A stretch of DNA of 64,000 bases from an uncultured Verrucomicrobiota bacterium (lineage in GTDB: Bacteria > Verrucomicrobiota > Verrucomicrobiia > Limisphaerales > UBA9464): the NCBI GenBank assembly GCA_903907995.1, contig CAIVQH010000019.1:235662-299661 (forward strand), in the 5' to 3' direction. A program made the position numbers and the translations under genes. The number at the start of each line of letters is the position of its first letter. The first letter of the stretch is position 1. Shown here in pieces: positions 8,161 through 16,289 of the stretch. The notes under the pieces were generated by a model, which searched no databases, was not told where the DNA came from, and saw only the letters and a list, made by a program, of their open reading frames with translations.

Positions 8161-9015
8161 ATGGAAATCCCATATACGGTAAAACCCCGGCCCGACACGG
8201 GGCTCTACAATGCGAAGATCGGCATCTGGCTGTTCCTCGCCTCGGAAGTGATGCTCTTCGGCGCGCTCTTTTCCGCCTACATCCTGCTCCGCGTCGGCGC
8301 GCCCGACGGCTTCTGGCCGGATGTCCCGACCGCCTGGCCGCACGGCCTGCTGAACGTCCCGCTGGGCACGTTCAACACAGCGGTGCTCATCACCTCCTCA
8401 ATGACCGTGATGATGGCGTGGACCGCGCTCAAGGAGAACAATTTCGCCAAGTTCCGGAAGTTCATGACCGTGACGCTCCTTTGCGCCGTCCTGTTCCTCT
8501 GCATCAAGGGCTACGAATACAACGACAAGTTCACCCACTACGTCATCCGCCTGAAGGATGGCTCGGCGCTGACCGGTCATTTGGAGATTAACGGTTCCAG
8601 CCCGCGTTTCTGGACCGAGGACACCCTGGCGGCGAAGAAGCTGGAGTCCGTCGAGGTGCTGCAGGACATCCCGACCGTGCTGCGCTATCCCTCGGGCTTC
8701 AAGCACGAGGAAGTGGCCCATGAGCCCGGTGAGCACCACATCAAGCGGGAGATCAAGACGGCGGACATCCAGAGCCTGCGCCCGTTCGTGCCGGCCACGG
8801 GGACGTTCTTCGCGGTCTATTTCACCATGACCTTCCTCCACGCCCTGCACATCATCGGCGGCGTGCTGGTGATGGGCTACATGACCTTCGTCGGGGGCGG
8901 CATGTGGAAGACGGAACCCGAACGCTATACGAACCGCATCGAGTCGGTCGGCCTGTTCTGGCATTTCGTCGATCTGGTCTGGATCTTCCTCTTCCCGGTC
9001 ATGTACCTCCTCTGA
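8161..9015 (+). CDS. ctaE: Cytochrome c oxidase subunit III with a soluble insertion
   Basis: A 284-residue membrane subunit. N-terminal helices contain IWLFLASEVMLFGALFSAYILL, the conserved Glu-bearing helix of the family (quoted positions about 20-40). The C-terminal helices carry TFLHALHIIGG and FWHFVDLVWIFLFPVMYL. Between them, about residues 125-205 form a hydrophilic insertion rich in charged residues that ordinary subunit III does not have. Its function is unknown, although it lies where it could be exposed at the membrane surface. It sits 38 bases after subunit I and 15 bases before subunit IV. Confidence 0.92.
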   Translation: MEIPYTVKPRPDTGLYNAKIGIWLFLASEVMLFGALFSAYILLRVGAPDGFWPDVPTAWPHGLLNVPLGTFNTAVLITSSMTVMMAWTALKENNFAKFRKFMTVTLLCAVLFLCIKGYEYNDKFTHYVIRLKDGSALTGHLEINGSSPRFWTEDTLAAKKLESVEVLQDIPTVLRYPSGFKHEEVAHEPGEHHIKREIKTADIQSLRPFVPATGTFFAVYFTMTFLHALHIIGGVLVMGYMTFVGGGMWKTEPERYTNRIESVGLFWHFVDLVWIFLFPVMYLL

Positions 9016-9030
9016 CAAGCCAAGCTACCC

Positions 9031-9399
9031 ATGAGTGACGCCACCCATACCCATACTTCCGAGACGGTCGCGGTTTCCGGCCATCACCGTACCCCGGGCG
9101 AAGAGCGCAAGGTTTACTTCACGGTCGCCGTGACCCAGATCGTCTGCGCCGTGCTGACCGTGCTGGCCCGTTACTGGCAGCTCGACAGCACCGCGCTGAC
9201 CATCGCGTTTGCGCTGCTGCTGCCCTGCATCAGCGCCAGCCTGGTCGCCTGCTACCTCATGCACATGCTGGAGCGCAAGGCGGTCTACATGTCCATGGCG
9301 CTGACGATCCCGTTCTTCATCGCGATGATCGCGCTGCCGCTGTGGAGCGACGGCAACCGGCCCAAGGGCTATCACCACGCCACCCACTATGTCCCTTAA
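9031..9399 (+). CDS. Cytochrome c oxidase subunit IV (prokaryotic type)
   Basis: A 122-residue protein with three hydrophobic helices and the pattern RKVYFTVAVTQIV...YLMHMLERK...PFFIAMIALP, typical of the small CyoD/COX4_pro family that stabilises the oxidase. It overlaps the next small gene by 11 bases, so the pair is probably translationally coupled. Confidence 0.85.
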   Translation: MSDATHTHTSETVAVSGHHRTPGEERKVYFTVAVTQIVCAVLTVLARYWQLDSTALTIAFALLLPCISASLVACYLMHMLERKAVYMSMALTIPFFIAMIALPLWSDGNRPKGYHHATHYVP

Positions 9400-9595
9400 G
9401 ACTTTCCACATCGTCTTCATCACCGTGTGCGTGCTGCTGCTGCTCTTCCTCAGCGGATGGGCCTTCAGCAACAGCCGCCAGGGTGGCGGGACCTTGGACG
9501 CGGTCTGGGGTTCGCTGGCGCTCGCGACAGCGGTGGCGCTGGCGGTCTATGGCCAGCGCTTTTTGAAGCGGCTCAAACACATCAGCTTCCTGTGA
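9389..9595 (+). CDS. Small membrane protein of the oxidase operon
   Basis: Sixty-eight residues with two hydrophobic helices (about 7-26 and 38-55) and a basic C-terminus. No family is recognised. It overlaps subunit IV at its start and the following gene at its stop (GTGA), which fixes the frame as coding. The position suggests an accessory subunit or assembly factor of the oxidase. Confidence 0.75.
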   Translation: MSLKTFHIVFITVCVLLLLFLSGWAFSNSRQGGGTLDAVWGSLALATAVALAVYGQRFLKRLKHISFL

Positions 9596-9849
9596 AACGT
9601 CGTCTTTTACCCGTCTTGGCCGCGCTGGCGGCGTTCATCCCGCAGCACGCGCATGCCTGTGCCGCCTGCTTCGGCAAGTCCGACTCGCCGCTCGCCCTCG
9701 GCATGAACTACGGCATCCTGGCACTGCTGGCCGTCATCACGATGGTGCTGTGCTTCGTCGCGAGCTTCTTTGTCTTTGTGGCGCGCCGGGAGGCCCGGTT
9801 TGTCGCCGAAGAGGCCGCCCAGCCGACCGAACCGACGCAATCCCTTTAA
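9592..9849 (+). CDS. Small secreted or membrane protein with a CAACFG motif
   Basis: An 85-residue protein starting at GTG 9592, which overlaps the preceding TGA. An N-terminal hydrophobic signal is followed at once by HACAACFGKSD, then a single membrane helix (about residues 42-65) and an acidic tail. The Cys-x2-Cys beside the predicted cleavage site could bind copper or form a disulfide. No family is recognised. The operon position suggests an oxidase biogenesis role. Confidence 0.7.
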   Translation: MKRRLLPVLAALAAFIPQHAHACAACFGKSDSPLALGMNYGILALLAVITMVLCFVASFFVFVARREARFVAEEAAQPTEPTQSL

Positions 9850-9867
9850 TTTTCCCCGTCCCTTCCT

Positions 9868-10644
9868 ATGGATTTTTTCAAGTATAACATCCTGAGACTC
9901 CCGGAGGTCGCATCCGCCCATGGCGACCGCATTGACGACCTGATCGTCTACGTCCACCTGCTGATGGCGGCGCTGTTTGTCGGCTGGCTCGCGTTCTTTG
10001 TCTTCGCCCTCCTCAAGCACCGCCGGGCGAGCAACCCCAAGGCCGACTACGTGGGCGCCCGCTCGCACTTCTCGACCTACGCCGAGGTCGGTGTGGCGGC
10101 CATCGAGGGCCTGCTGCTGCTCGGTTTTGCCGTCCCGCTCTGGGCCAAGGCCGTGGAGAAATTCCCCGAGGAAAAGGACGCGCTGGTGATCCAGGTCATC
10201 GGCCAGCAGTTCGCGTGGAACGCCCATTATGCCGGACCGGACGGCAAGTGGGGCCACCAGGACATCAAGTTCGCCAGCACCACCAACCCGTTCGGCCTGG
10301 ATGCCGCCGACCCGGCGACCAAGGACGACGTGACCACGCTCTCCAACGAGCCCTTCCTGCTGCCAGTGAACAAGGAGGTCATCTGCAAGATCTCGAGCAT
10401 GGACGTCATCCACAGCTTCAAGCTCCCCGTGATGCGCGTCACGCAGGACGCCATCCCGGGCATGAGCATCCCGGTCCACTTCAAGCCGACCAAGATCGGT
10501 GACTACACCATCACCTGCGCGCAGCTCTGCGGCAACGGCCACTCGAAGATGCGTGGCAATTTCAAGGTCGTGGACCAGGCCGCGTTCGACAAATGGTTCG
10601 CCGACAAGGCCAAGTCCGGCGCGGCGGGCGCCAGCTTCGAGTGA
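9868..10644 (+). CDS. ctaC: Cytochrome c oxidase subunit II
   Basis: A 258-residue subunit that accepts electrons from a soluble donor through CuA. Two N-terminal helices (about 25-50 and 72-95) precede a cupredoxin domain with all CuA ligands: H182 in VIHSFKLP, then C217, C221, H225 and M228 in CAQLCGNGHSKM. The residue between the cysteines that is usually Glu is Gln219. No heme-binding CxxCH is fused, so the electron donor is external. The gene lies unusually late in the operon, after subunits I, III and IV, and ends before a terminator. Confidence 0.95.
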   Translation: MDFFKYNILRLPEVASAHGDRIDDLIVYVHLLMAALFVGWLAFFVFALLKHRRASNPKADYVGARSHFSTYAEVGVAAIEGLLLLGFAVPLWAKAVEKFPEEKDALVIQVIGQQFAWNAHYAGPDGKWGHQDIKFASTTNPFGLDAADPATKDDVTTLSNEPFLLPVNKEVICKISSMDVIHSFKLPVMRVTQDAIPGMSIPVHFKPTKIGDYTITCAQLCGNGHSKMRGNFKVVDQAAFDKWFADKAKSGAAGASFE

Positions 10645-10665
10645 CCGGTTGAATTTATCATGGGA

Positions 10666-10699
10666 GGCCGCCGGAGTTTCTCCGGCGGCCTTTTATTTT
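10666..10699 (+). terminator. Rho-independent terminator after oxidase subunit II
   Basis: An 11-bp perfect stem (ggccgccggag at 10666-10676 with 10680-10690) closes a TTT loop and is followed by ttttatttt. It divides the structural oxidase genes from the sco and DUF420 genes. Confidence 0.9.
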
Positions 10700-10716
10700 C
10701 GCGGGATAACTGACTG

Positions 10717-11331
10717 ATGGACCGTTTTCAAAAGATCGTGTGGGGAGGCCTCGTCGCCGCGCTGGTGGCGATTGGTGTGATTTATTTCCTGTCGGCCACG
10801 CGCCGCTCACCTCTGCCCGTGATCAGCCAGGTGCACCCGTTTGCCGCGACCAACCAGCTTGGTGAAGCGGTCGGTGCCGATGCGCTGCGCGGACATGTCT
10901 CGGTGGTGAACGTCATCTTCTCCCGCTGCCCCACGCAGTGCCCTAAGCTCACCCAGCAGATGGCGCGGGTGCAGGCGGCGGTCGGCCCCGGAGTGCGCCT
11001 GCTCACCCTCACCGCCGATCCTGGCTATGACACGCCGGAGGTGCTGAAGCGCTATGCCCAGCGCAATGGCGCGGACCCGGCGAAATGGTGGTTCCTCACG
11101 GGCAGCAAGGCGGAGATCTACCGGCTGGCGGTCAGCGACCTGAAGTTCTCGGTGCTCGAATCCGCCAACCCCGCCGAGGCCAAGCTGGAGGATCTGTTCA
11201 TCCACACCACCGACTTTGCGATCGTGGACCGGGCCGGACGCCTGCGGACGGTCGTCCACGGTGAGGAACCGGATGCCCCCGCCCAGATCGTTGCCCTCGT
11301 GAAGCAGTTGCAGCGCGAAACCTCCCTATGA
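10717..11331 (+). CDS. SCO1/SenC-family copper chaperone
   Basis: A 204-residue membrane-anchored thioredoxin-fold protein that delivers copper to the CuA site. One N-terminal helix (about 8-26) is followed by the copper motif C71-P-T-Q-C75-P and the distal His163 in FIHTTDFAIVD. All three canonical Cu ligands are present. Its start codon lies 26 bases after a terminator and its end overlaps the DUF420 gene by four bases (ATGA). Confidence 0.93.
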   Translation: MDRFQKIVWGGLVAALVAIGVIYFLSATRRSPLPVISQVHPFAATNQLGEAVGADALRGHVSVVNVIFSRCPTQCPKLTQQMARVQAAVGPGVRLLTLTADPGYDTPEVLKRYAQRNGADPAKWWFLTGSKAEIYRLAVSDLKFSVLESANPAEAKLEDLFIHTTDFAIVDRAGRLRTVVHGEEPDAPAQIVALVKQLQRETSL

Positions 11332-11774
11332 CCCTCGCCGACATTCCCGCCGTGAACGCCAGCCTCAACGGCCTCAGCGCCGTGCTGCTGCTCTATGGCT
11401 TCTACCACATCCGCGCCGGCCACAAGCTCGCCCACCGCAACTGCATGATCGCGGCGTTCATCTCGTCGTCGCTGTTTCTGGGGTGCTACCTCTACTACCA
11501 CTACCAGATGCAGCAGCAGTTCGGCCGGGCGCACACCAGCTTCACCGATCCGGCCTGGTTCCGTCCCATCTACCTCACCATCCTGTTCACGCACCTGCTG
11601 GGAGCCTTCGTCATCCTGCCGCTGATCTTCACGACCTTTTACCGGGCGATCCGCGGACAGTTCGAGCAGCACAAAACGATCGCGCGGGTGACCCTGCCGA
11701 TCTGGCTCTACGTCTCCTTCACCGGCGTGCTCATCTATCTGCTGCTCTACCAGGTCTTCCCGCAGCGGAGGTGA
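11328..11774 (+). CDS. DUF420-family membrane protein, probable oxidase assembly factor
   Basis: A 148-residue protein with four hydrophobic helices and conserved-looking histidines in YHIRAGHKLAHRN and FTHLLGAF. It matches the DUF420/CtaM-like family linked to heme-copper oxidase maturation. It overlaps the Sco gene by ATGA, so the two are probably co-translated. The function is inferred from family and context. Confidence 0.8.
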   Translation: MTLADIPAVNASLNGLSAVLLLYGFYHIRAGHKLAHRNCMIAAFISSSLFLGCYLYYHYQMQQQFGRAHTSFTDPAWFRPIYLTILFTHLLGAFVILPLIFTTFYRAIRGQFEQHKTIARVTLPIWLYVSFTGVLIYLLLYQVFPQRR

Positions 11775-11831
11775 GCCTAGCCTGGCGGCCGATGGCGGTA
11801 ATGGCGAGATGCCCGAATCGGGCTTTGCAGT

Positions 11832-13571
11832 TCACGGGTGGATGAGCCGGAAAAAGCTGTCCGTTTTTACCGATTCTAGGCGCACGCGGACTTGTCCATC
11901 CGCCTCAGTGGGTGGCGTCGCCACCTCTTGCCACGACCTATTGGGCAAGGTGGTTTCGAGGGCTTGCAGTTTTAATCCCGTGAGCCCGGCGGCCCAAGTC
12001 AGTTCCAATGGTCCGCCCGCAAAGCGGCCATTCAGGCGTGGTGGAGTGACCTCGAAGGTCCATTCGGCATTGGCTGGCAGATAGGAATTGTCGCCGTACT
12101 GTTCGGCCCGGAGGGTGACCAGTCCGAGGTCGGTCAGTCTGACCCGGTTGTTCTCAATGTAGGCGGGACCGTTCAGAACGGAAAAGGTGAGCGGCAGTCT
12201 GCTCGAGGTGGTGACGGACGGGACCAATGGCTGGCCTGTGTAGGGAAACGTCAAGGGAAGCTGCCATTCCAGTGCTTGCGGCTGGCCCGCTCTCACCTTG
12301 AAAAATCGCAAACCGTAGCCTGCATCCGCCACTGCCATGAAGTCTCCCACCAGATGCAGCCCCAGGGCGTGCTGGGTTGCGAAGCCCCCGATGCGAACTA
12401 GGTTGGCGGGATTGCTCACGTCAATGGCCTGCACTCCGGCGAATCCGTCCGCCACGTAGGCGATGCTACCGACGACCTGCAGCCGATTGGCCGCACCCTC
12501 GCCCTCTCCGCGGAAAAACCGGCCCAGCCTGACTGGTTGGGTGGGCTTGCTTACGTCAATCACCTGCAAAGTATATGCGCCGTCGGCCACGTAGGCGGTG
12601 GTTCCTACCACCTGCACGTCGCTGGCAGTCCCGTCGGTGTCACACCCGCCAAGGAATACCGGGTTGGCGGGGTTGCTCACGTCGATGATCTGCAGGCCGG
12701 CGCCTGCCGCCGCCACGTAAGCCAGGTTTCCCACCACTTGGATGCCAACGGCCACGCCAAGGATGTCGGCGGAACCGAGGAGCACCGGTTGAGCGGGTTT
12801 GCTGACATCGAGGATCAGCAGGTCGTCCAAGACATCTGCCACATATGCCGTGGTGCCGATCACGCAGACACTGGTGCAGACGTCACCGGTGTCGAAGCCA
12901 CCGAGGCGTGCCGGGTGATCTGGATTGCTCACATCAATAATCTGCAAACCGGCGTATGCGTTGGCCACATAGGCCAAGTTGCCCACCACCTTCACGTCAT
13001 ACAACTGGCCGGTGGTCTTGAGAAAGCCGCGACTCGTGGGTTTGGCGGGGTTTTTGAGATCGACGATTTGCAAGCCGCCTCCGGTGGCCATGTAGGCGAA
13101 CTGACCCACCACCTGCACTTGGTAAGCATTGTTGGTCGCGTATCTTCCCGCGTCCGTCAGAATTACCTGCGGCAGATTGAAGGTGTGCACCGCTCGTGCC
13201 GGCAGGTAATGTTCGTTGCCCGCTTGGGTAGCGGAGACGACCACCTGCCCTAGGGCAGTTACCGTGATAATATCATTGGCAATCACGGCCGGGCCGGCTT
13301 CTACCTGCAGGATGGTGGGCAAGCCGCTGCTGGCGGAAACGCTCAGTGGATACGGTGTATTCAGGCTCAATATGGCGTTAGTTGTTTCTTTCCAGACTAG
13401 GGTTTGGGGTGCCTGGCCCTGAAGCTCATCCGAGAGCGCCAGCCAGGTGACAGTCAAGAGAATACAGGCTAGTGGGTGCCGCAAGAGGCGGGGGAAGAAC
13501 GCCGCTTTATCACCGGTGCGACTGAGGGGAATCGACGAGTGGATCATACTCCAGTGTGCTTTCAGTTTCAC
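11832..13571 (-). CDS. Secreted LVIVD-repeat beta-propeller protein
   Basis: A 579-residue protein with a signal segment near residues 30-48 and at least seven copies of an LQIIDVSNP-type repeat (about residues 150-420), each followed by a G-x-A-Y-V-A strand. This is the LVIVD (PF08309) pattern of extracellular propellers. Flanking MBG-like regions contain LPLTFSV and YLPANAEWTFEV elements. The C-terminus has an LTWAAG...LQALE...W pattern and ends FFRLIHP, shared with six other secreted proteins here. It is transcribed away from the ubiquitin-like operon and convergently with the oxidase cluster. The ligand is unknown. Confidence 0.8.
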   Translation of the reverse strand: MKLKAHWSMIHSSIPLSRTGDKAAFFPRLLRHPLACILLTVTWLALSDELQGQAPQTLVWKETTNAILSLNTPYPLSVSASSGLPTILQVEAGPAVIANDIITVTALGQVVVSATQAGNEHYLPARAVHTFNLPQVILTDAGRYATNNAYQVQVVGQFAYMATGGGLQIVDLKNPAKPTSRGFLKTTGQLYDVKVVGNLAYVANAYAGLQIIDVSNPDHPARLGGFDTGDVCTSVCVIGTTAYVADVLDDLLILDVSKPAQPVLLGSADILGVAVGIQVVGNLAYVAAAGAGLQIIDVSNPANPVFLGGCDTDGTASDVQVVGTTAYVADGAYTLQVIDVSKPTQPVRLGRFFRGEGEGAANRLQVVGSIAYVADGFAGVQAIDVSNPANLVRIGGFATQHALGLHLVGDFMAVADAGYGLRFFKVRAGQPQALEWQLPLTFPYTGQPLVPSVTTSSRLPLTFSVLNGPAYIENNRVRLTDLGLVTLRAEQYGDNSYLPANAEWTFEVTPPRLNGRFAGGPLELTWAAGLTGLKLQALETTLPNRSWQEVATPPTEADGQVRVRLESVKTDSFFRLIHP

Positions 13572-13719
13572 TGCAATTGCGAATAGCCCTTAAAATATGG
13601 GGCCTAGCATACGAAGGCGACAACTTCGTGCCGCCATCTGTTCGGCGTCGCGTCTTGTCATTATTCGTCATCAAGGAAACAGCCCAGAAATCCGCTAACC
13701 TAGGAGACTGTTTCATCCT

Positions 13720-14655
13720 GTGGTGTTTGTTTGGGCCATTGCCGGGTTTGTGCTGGTGATCTGGTGGGTGTTGAGATTTTCCAACTTCCGTTGGCTCGCC
13801 CGCTCGCGCATGGCTTTGGCCAATGCGGCCACCTCGGGGTCGGTGGATGCCCGGATCGTGGATTGCGCCCATTGCGGCCAAAGTAACCGCCTGCGCCCCA
13901 GGACTGATCCTACCCGGTATCGCTGTGGCGCGTGCCAGCAGTCGTTGCCGAATCCGTTTGCCCCGCCACCCGCACCGCCGCCGACTCGGGCGCAGCCGGA
14001 GGTGTGGTTCCGGCCTTCCGGCCTCACCGGCGCACCCAAAAGACCCATCGTTTTCCGCGATCTTCAGCCCGAACAGCGTTCGGTCACGGCGGATGACGTG
14101 GCGGACGTGGTCGATGCCTTTACCGGCGAGGGGCTGAAGCCGGCGTTGGGGCTCTTCCAGTGCTTCCAGTGCGAAGTCTATTACCACCGGGCGAGCGTCG
14201 AGACGCTGAAGGCGGAAAATGGCGGCCAATGCGTGGCCTGCCTGAGCATTTCCATCCGGCCGGTAACGCTGACTTCGCCGCATCGCGGGTTTCGCTCCGC
14301 CACCGCCGAACCGCCGGTCCGCGCAACCTTGCCGGCGGAGGAACCCGGGGGGCCGGTGACGCTGATCAACTTTCGCGAGCATGTCGGCCGGGTCGTCAGC
14401 TTCGAGGGCTTTGTGCCCCGGGTGCTGGCCAGTCCCAAGGGTCGCCATTTCGCGATCATGTTTCAGAACCGCAAATGGTCGCAGGGGTTCAAGGCGGTGG
14501 TCTTGCGGACGGATCTGGCGGCTGTGGGTGGCGAGCCCTTTGTCCGCAACCTGGAAGGCCGGACGATCCGCATCCGCGGCCTGGTGCAGCAGCACGAGGA
14601 GTTCGGGCACCAGATCGTCCTGTCGGAACGCGGCATGATCGAGGACATCCGATGA
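13720..14655 (+). CDS. Membrane-anchored zinc-binding and OB-fold protein, first gene of the ubiquitin-like operon
   Basis: A 311-residue protein of no named family. Residues 3-19 form one membrane helix. A first zinc knuckle pair is C49-x2-C52 and C69-x2-C72. After a Pro-rich linker (77-93) a second zinc module has C148-x2-C151, H156 and C171-x2-C174 in a treble-clef-like spacing. Residues 213-311 alternate short beta strands (VVSFEGFV, FKAVVLRTDL, TIRIRGLV, HQIVLSE) as in OB folds. The start is GTG 13720, with aggag at 13702 somewhat far upstream; GTG 13723 is possible. It overlaps the J-domain gene by ATGA. In this operon it could be the E3-like or substrate-recruiting component at the membrane. 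That role is inference. Confidence 0.7.
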   Translation: MVFVWAIAGFVLVIWWVLRFSNFRWLARSRMALANAATSGSVDARIVDCAHCGQSNRLRPRTDPTRYRCGACQQSLPNPFAPPPAPPPTRAQPEVWFRPSGLTGAPKRPIVFRDLQPEQRSVTADDVADVVDAFTGEGLKPALGLFQCFQCEVYYHRASVETLKAENGGQCVACLSISIRPVTLTSPHRGFRSATAEPPVRATLPAEEPGGPVTLINFREHVGRVVSFEGFVPRVLASPKGRHFAIMFQNRKWSQGFKAVVLRTDLAAVGGEPFVRNLEGRTIRIRGLVQQHEEFGHQIVLSERGMIEDIR

Positions 14656-14918
14656 AGTGGCGCGATCTTCCCAAGGGCTATGCCAGCCGGCCGGAGGTTT
14701 TCCGCACCCTGTCGCCGCACGAGGTGCTTCAGGTGGTGGAGAATGCGCCGCTGGAAGAGGTGAAAGCCGCCTATCGCCGGTTGGTGAAAATCTACCATCC
14801 TGACCGCTCGCACGAATTCTTGCAGGGCAGCAATGCGGAGGTGCTGAAGATCATCAACGAGGCCTACGAGGTGCTGGTCAAACGTGCGGCTCCCGCACCA
14901 CCGGGTTCCGAGTCATGA
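14652..14918 (+). CDS. Short J-domain protein
   Basis: Eighty-eight residues, nearly all J-domain: helix II (PLEEVKAAYRRLVKIY), the catalytic HPD loop H49-P50-D51, then helix III (NAEVLKIINEAYEVL). Such domains stimulate the ATPase of a DnaK-type Hsp70. There is no Gly/Phe linker or zinc domain, so it must be a specialised co-chaperone. It overlaps both neighbours by ATGA, placing it firmly inside the ubiquitin-like operon between the zinc/OB protein and the E1. No Hsp70 gene lies in the window, so it would act with a chaperone encoded elsewhere. Confidence 0.85.
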   Translation: MKWRDLPKGYASRPEVFRTLSPHEVLQVVENAPLEEVKAAYRRLVKIYHPDRSHEFLQGSNAEVLKIINEAYEVLVKRAAPAPPGSES

Positions 14919-16033
14919 AGCGCGCGCGCTACCAACGTCATTCCCTCGTGGACTGGTTCGACCAGGAGAAGCTGGCGGACAGCTCGGTGGCCGTGATCGG
15001 GGCCGGGGCCATCGGCAACGAGGTGCTCAAAAACCTCTGTCTGCTCGGGGTGGGGCACGTCCACATCGTGGATTTTGACCGCATCGAGGAGCACAACCTC
15101 ACGCGCACGGTGCTGTTCAAGCCATCCGATGTGGGCCGGTTTAAGGCGGAAGCCGCCGCTGCGGCGTGCCGGGAGCTGGACCCCAATGCCCGCGTCACCT
15201 TGAGCAATTCCGACTTCTGGGAGTCGTTATCGCTGGATGACTTGCGCGGCTTTCAGGCGGTCTTCTGCTGCGTGGACAACTTCAGCGCGCGCATCCGGCT
15301 CAATCAGCTCTGCCGGCTGGCGCGGGTGGATTTCTTCAATGCCGGCATCGACAGCCGCAACGTTTCGGTCGAGCAGTATGCGTTTGGCACCGAGGCGGAC
15401 TGCGCCTGCTACGAATGCTGGCTGCCGCCGGGAGCCTACGCGACGATGCGCCGGCGCTATTCGTGCGGCTGGCTCCAGCGCGTGGCCTTTGAGGAGCGCA
15501 AGGTGCCCACGACGGCCATCACCTCCAGCCTCGCAGGGGCGACGATGGCTTCGCTCTTTCTGCAACGGCGCTGCGGCCATCCTGGTCGGCTAACCGGTTC
15601 GCAGAAGTTCACCCTCGATTCCGTGAGCCTGGCCAGCACGGTGAACGCCATCAGCACCTACGACCTCTGCCCGGCCTGCACGCGGTTCCAGGCGGACTGC
15701 CATTGCTTCCGGGTAAAGCGCCATTCCCTTGGCTTGGAACTCGCGCATCGGCTGGCTGACCAGGACTTTACCGTTTTTTTGAGTGAACCAATCGTCTTGG
15801 ACAGCCGATGTACCCTGTGTGAGCGGAAGTCCGACATCTTTGACCTCGCCGCGCGGCATGACGAACGCCTCGCCGAATGCCCGACCTGCCAGCAGCCGTC
15901 CAACGTGCTGCGGATCGTGGACGCGCTTTCCTACCGGGAGCTGCTGGCCGCCTTTGCCGACCGGCCTTTGCCGGTGAAATACATCCACTTCCATGACCGT
16001 GAACAACAATTCCTGCTCGAAATGGAGGACTGA
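14915..16033 (+). CDS. E1-like (ThiF/MoeB-type) ubiquitin-like activating enzyme
   Basis: A 372-residue adenylating enzyme predicted to activate the Ubl encoded next. The nucleotide loop G29-A-G31-A-I-G34, IVDFD (51-55) and the NLTR Arg finger (61-64) are the standard E1 active-site elements. Two CxxC pairs, C165/C168 and C252/C255, match the structural zinc site of MoeB. The candidate catalytic cysteine is C184 in the crossover region (RRYSCGW). No Cys lies at the MoeB/ThiF position just before the PTTAITSSLAG helix. A C-terminal extension has another zinc-ribbon-like set, C299/C302 and C322/C325, then about 45 residues that might contact the E2. It overlaps the J-domain gene by ATGA and abuts the Ubl gene. 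Confidence 0.9.
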   Translation: MKRARYQRHSLVDWFDQEKLADSSVAVIGAGAIGNEVLKNLCLLGVGHVHIVDFDRIEEHNLTRTVLFKPSDVGRFKAEAAAAACRELDPNARVTLSNSDFWESLSLDDLRGFQAVFCCVDNFSARIRLNQLCRLARVDFFNAGIDSRNVSVEQYAFGTEADCACYECWLPPGAYATMRRRYSCGWLQRVAFEERKVPTTAITSSLAGATMASLFLQRRCGHPGRLTGSQKFTLDSVSLASTVNAISTYDLCPACTRFQADCHCFRVKRHSLGLELAHRLADQDFTVFLSEPIVLDSRCTLCERKSDIFDLAARHDERLAECPTCQQPSNVLRIVDALSYRELLAAFADRPLPVKYIHFHDREQQFLLEMED

Positions 16034-16285
16034 ATGAGCGAACTGAAACTGATCGTGCGCACGGCCGACCGCGCCCGGAAGGCCGAGATCGAGCTGCCGC
16101 AGCAGATGACCGGCGGCGATGTGATCCAGGCGGCCGTGGACAAATGGAGCCTGCCCCGCGACACCGACTATTCCCTCGTCAACGATTCCCAGAAGAAGAC
16201 CGTCAACCCCGCCGACACCCTGGAAAAGGCGGGAGTCGCCTCGGGCGACACGCTGGAGATCCAGCCGGTGCTGGTGGCGGGTTGA
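16034..16285 (+). CDS. Ubiquitin-like beta-grasp protein ending in glycine
   Basis: An 83-residue protein. Strand 1 (LKLIVRTADR), strand 2 (KAEIELP), the helix (GGDVIQAAVDKW), a middle region (YSLVND) and the last strand (DTLEIQPVLVAG) follow the beta-grasp order, closest in feel to YukD-type Ubls. It ends exactly at G83, so it needs no trimming to expose a C-terminal Gly, and has a single Gly rather than the Gly-Gly of ubiquitin. The start ATG immediately follows the E1 stop, with ggagg at 16023-16027 as a good ribosome binding site. It is the predicted modifier of the system. Confidence 0.88.
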   Translation: MSELKLIVRTADRARKAEIELPQQMTGGDVIQAAVDKWSLPRDTDYSLVNDSQKKTVNPADTLEKAGVASGDTLEIQPVLVAG

Positions 16286-16289
16286 CCCC

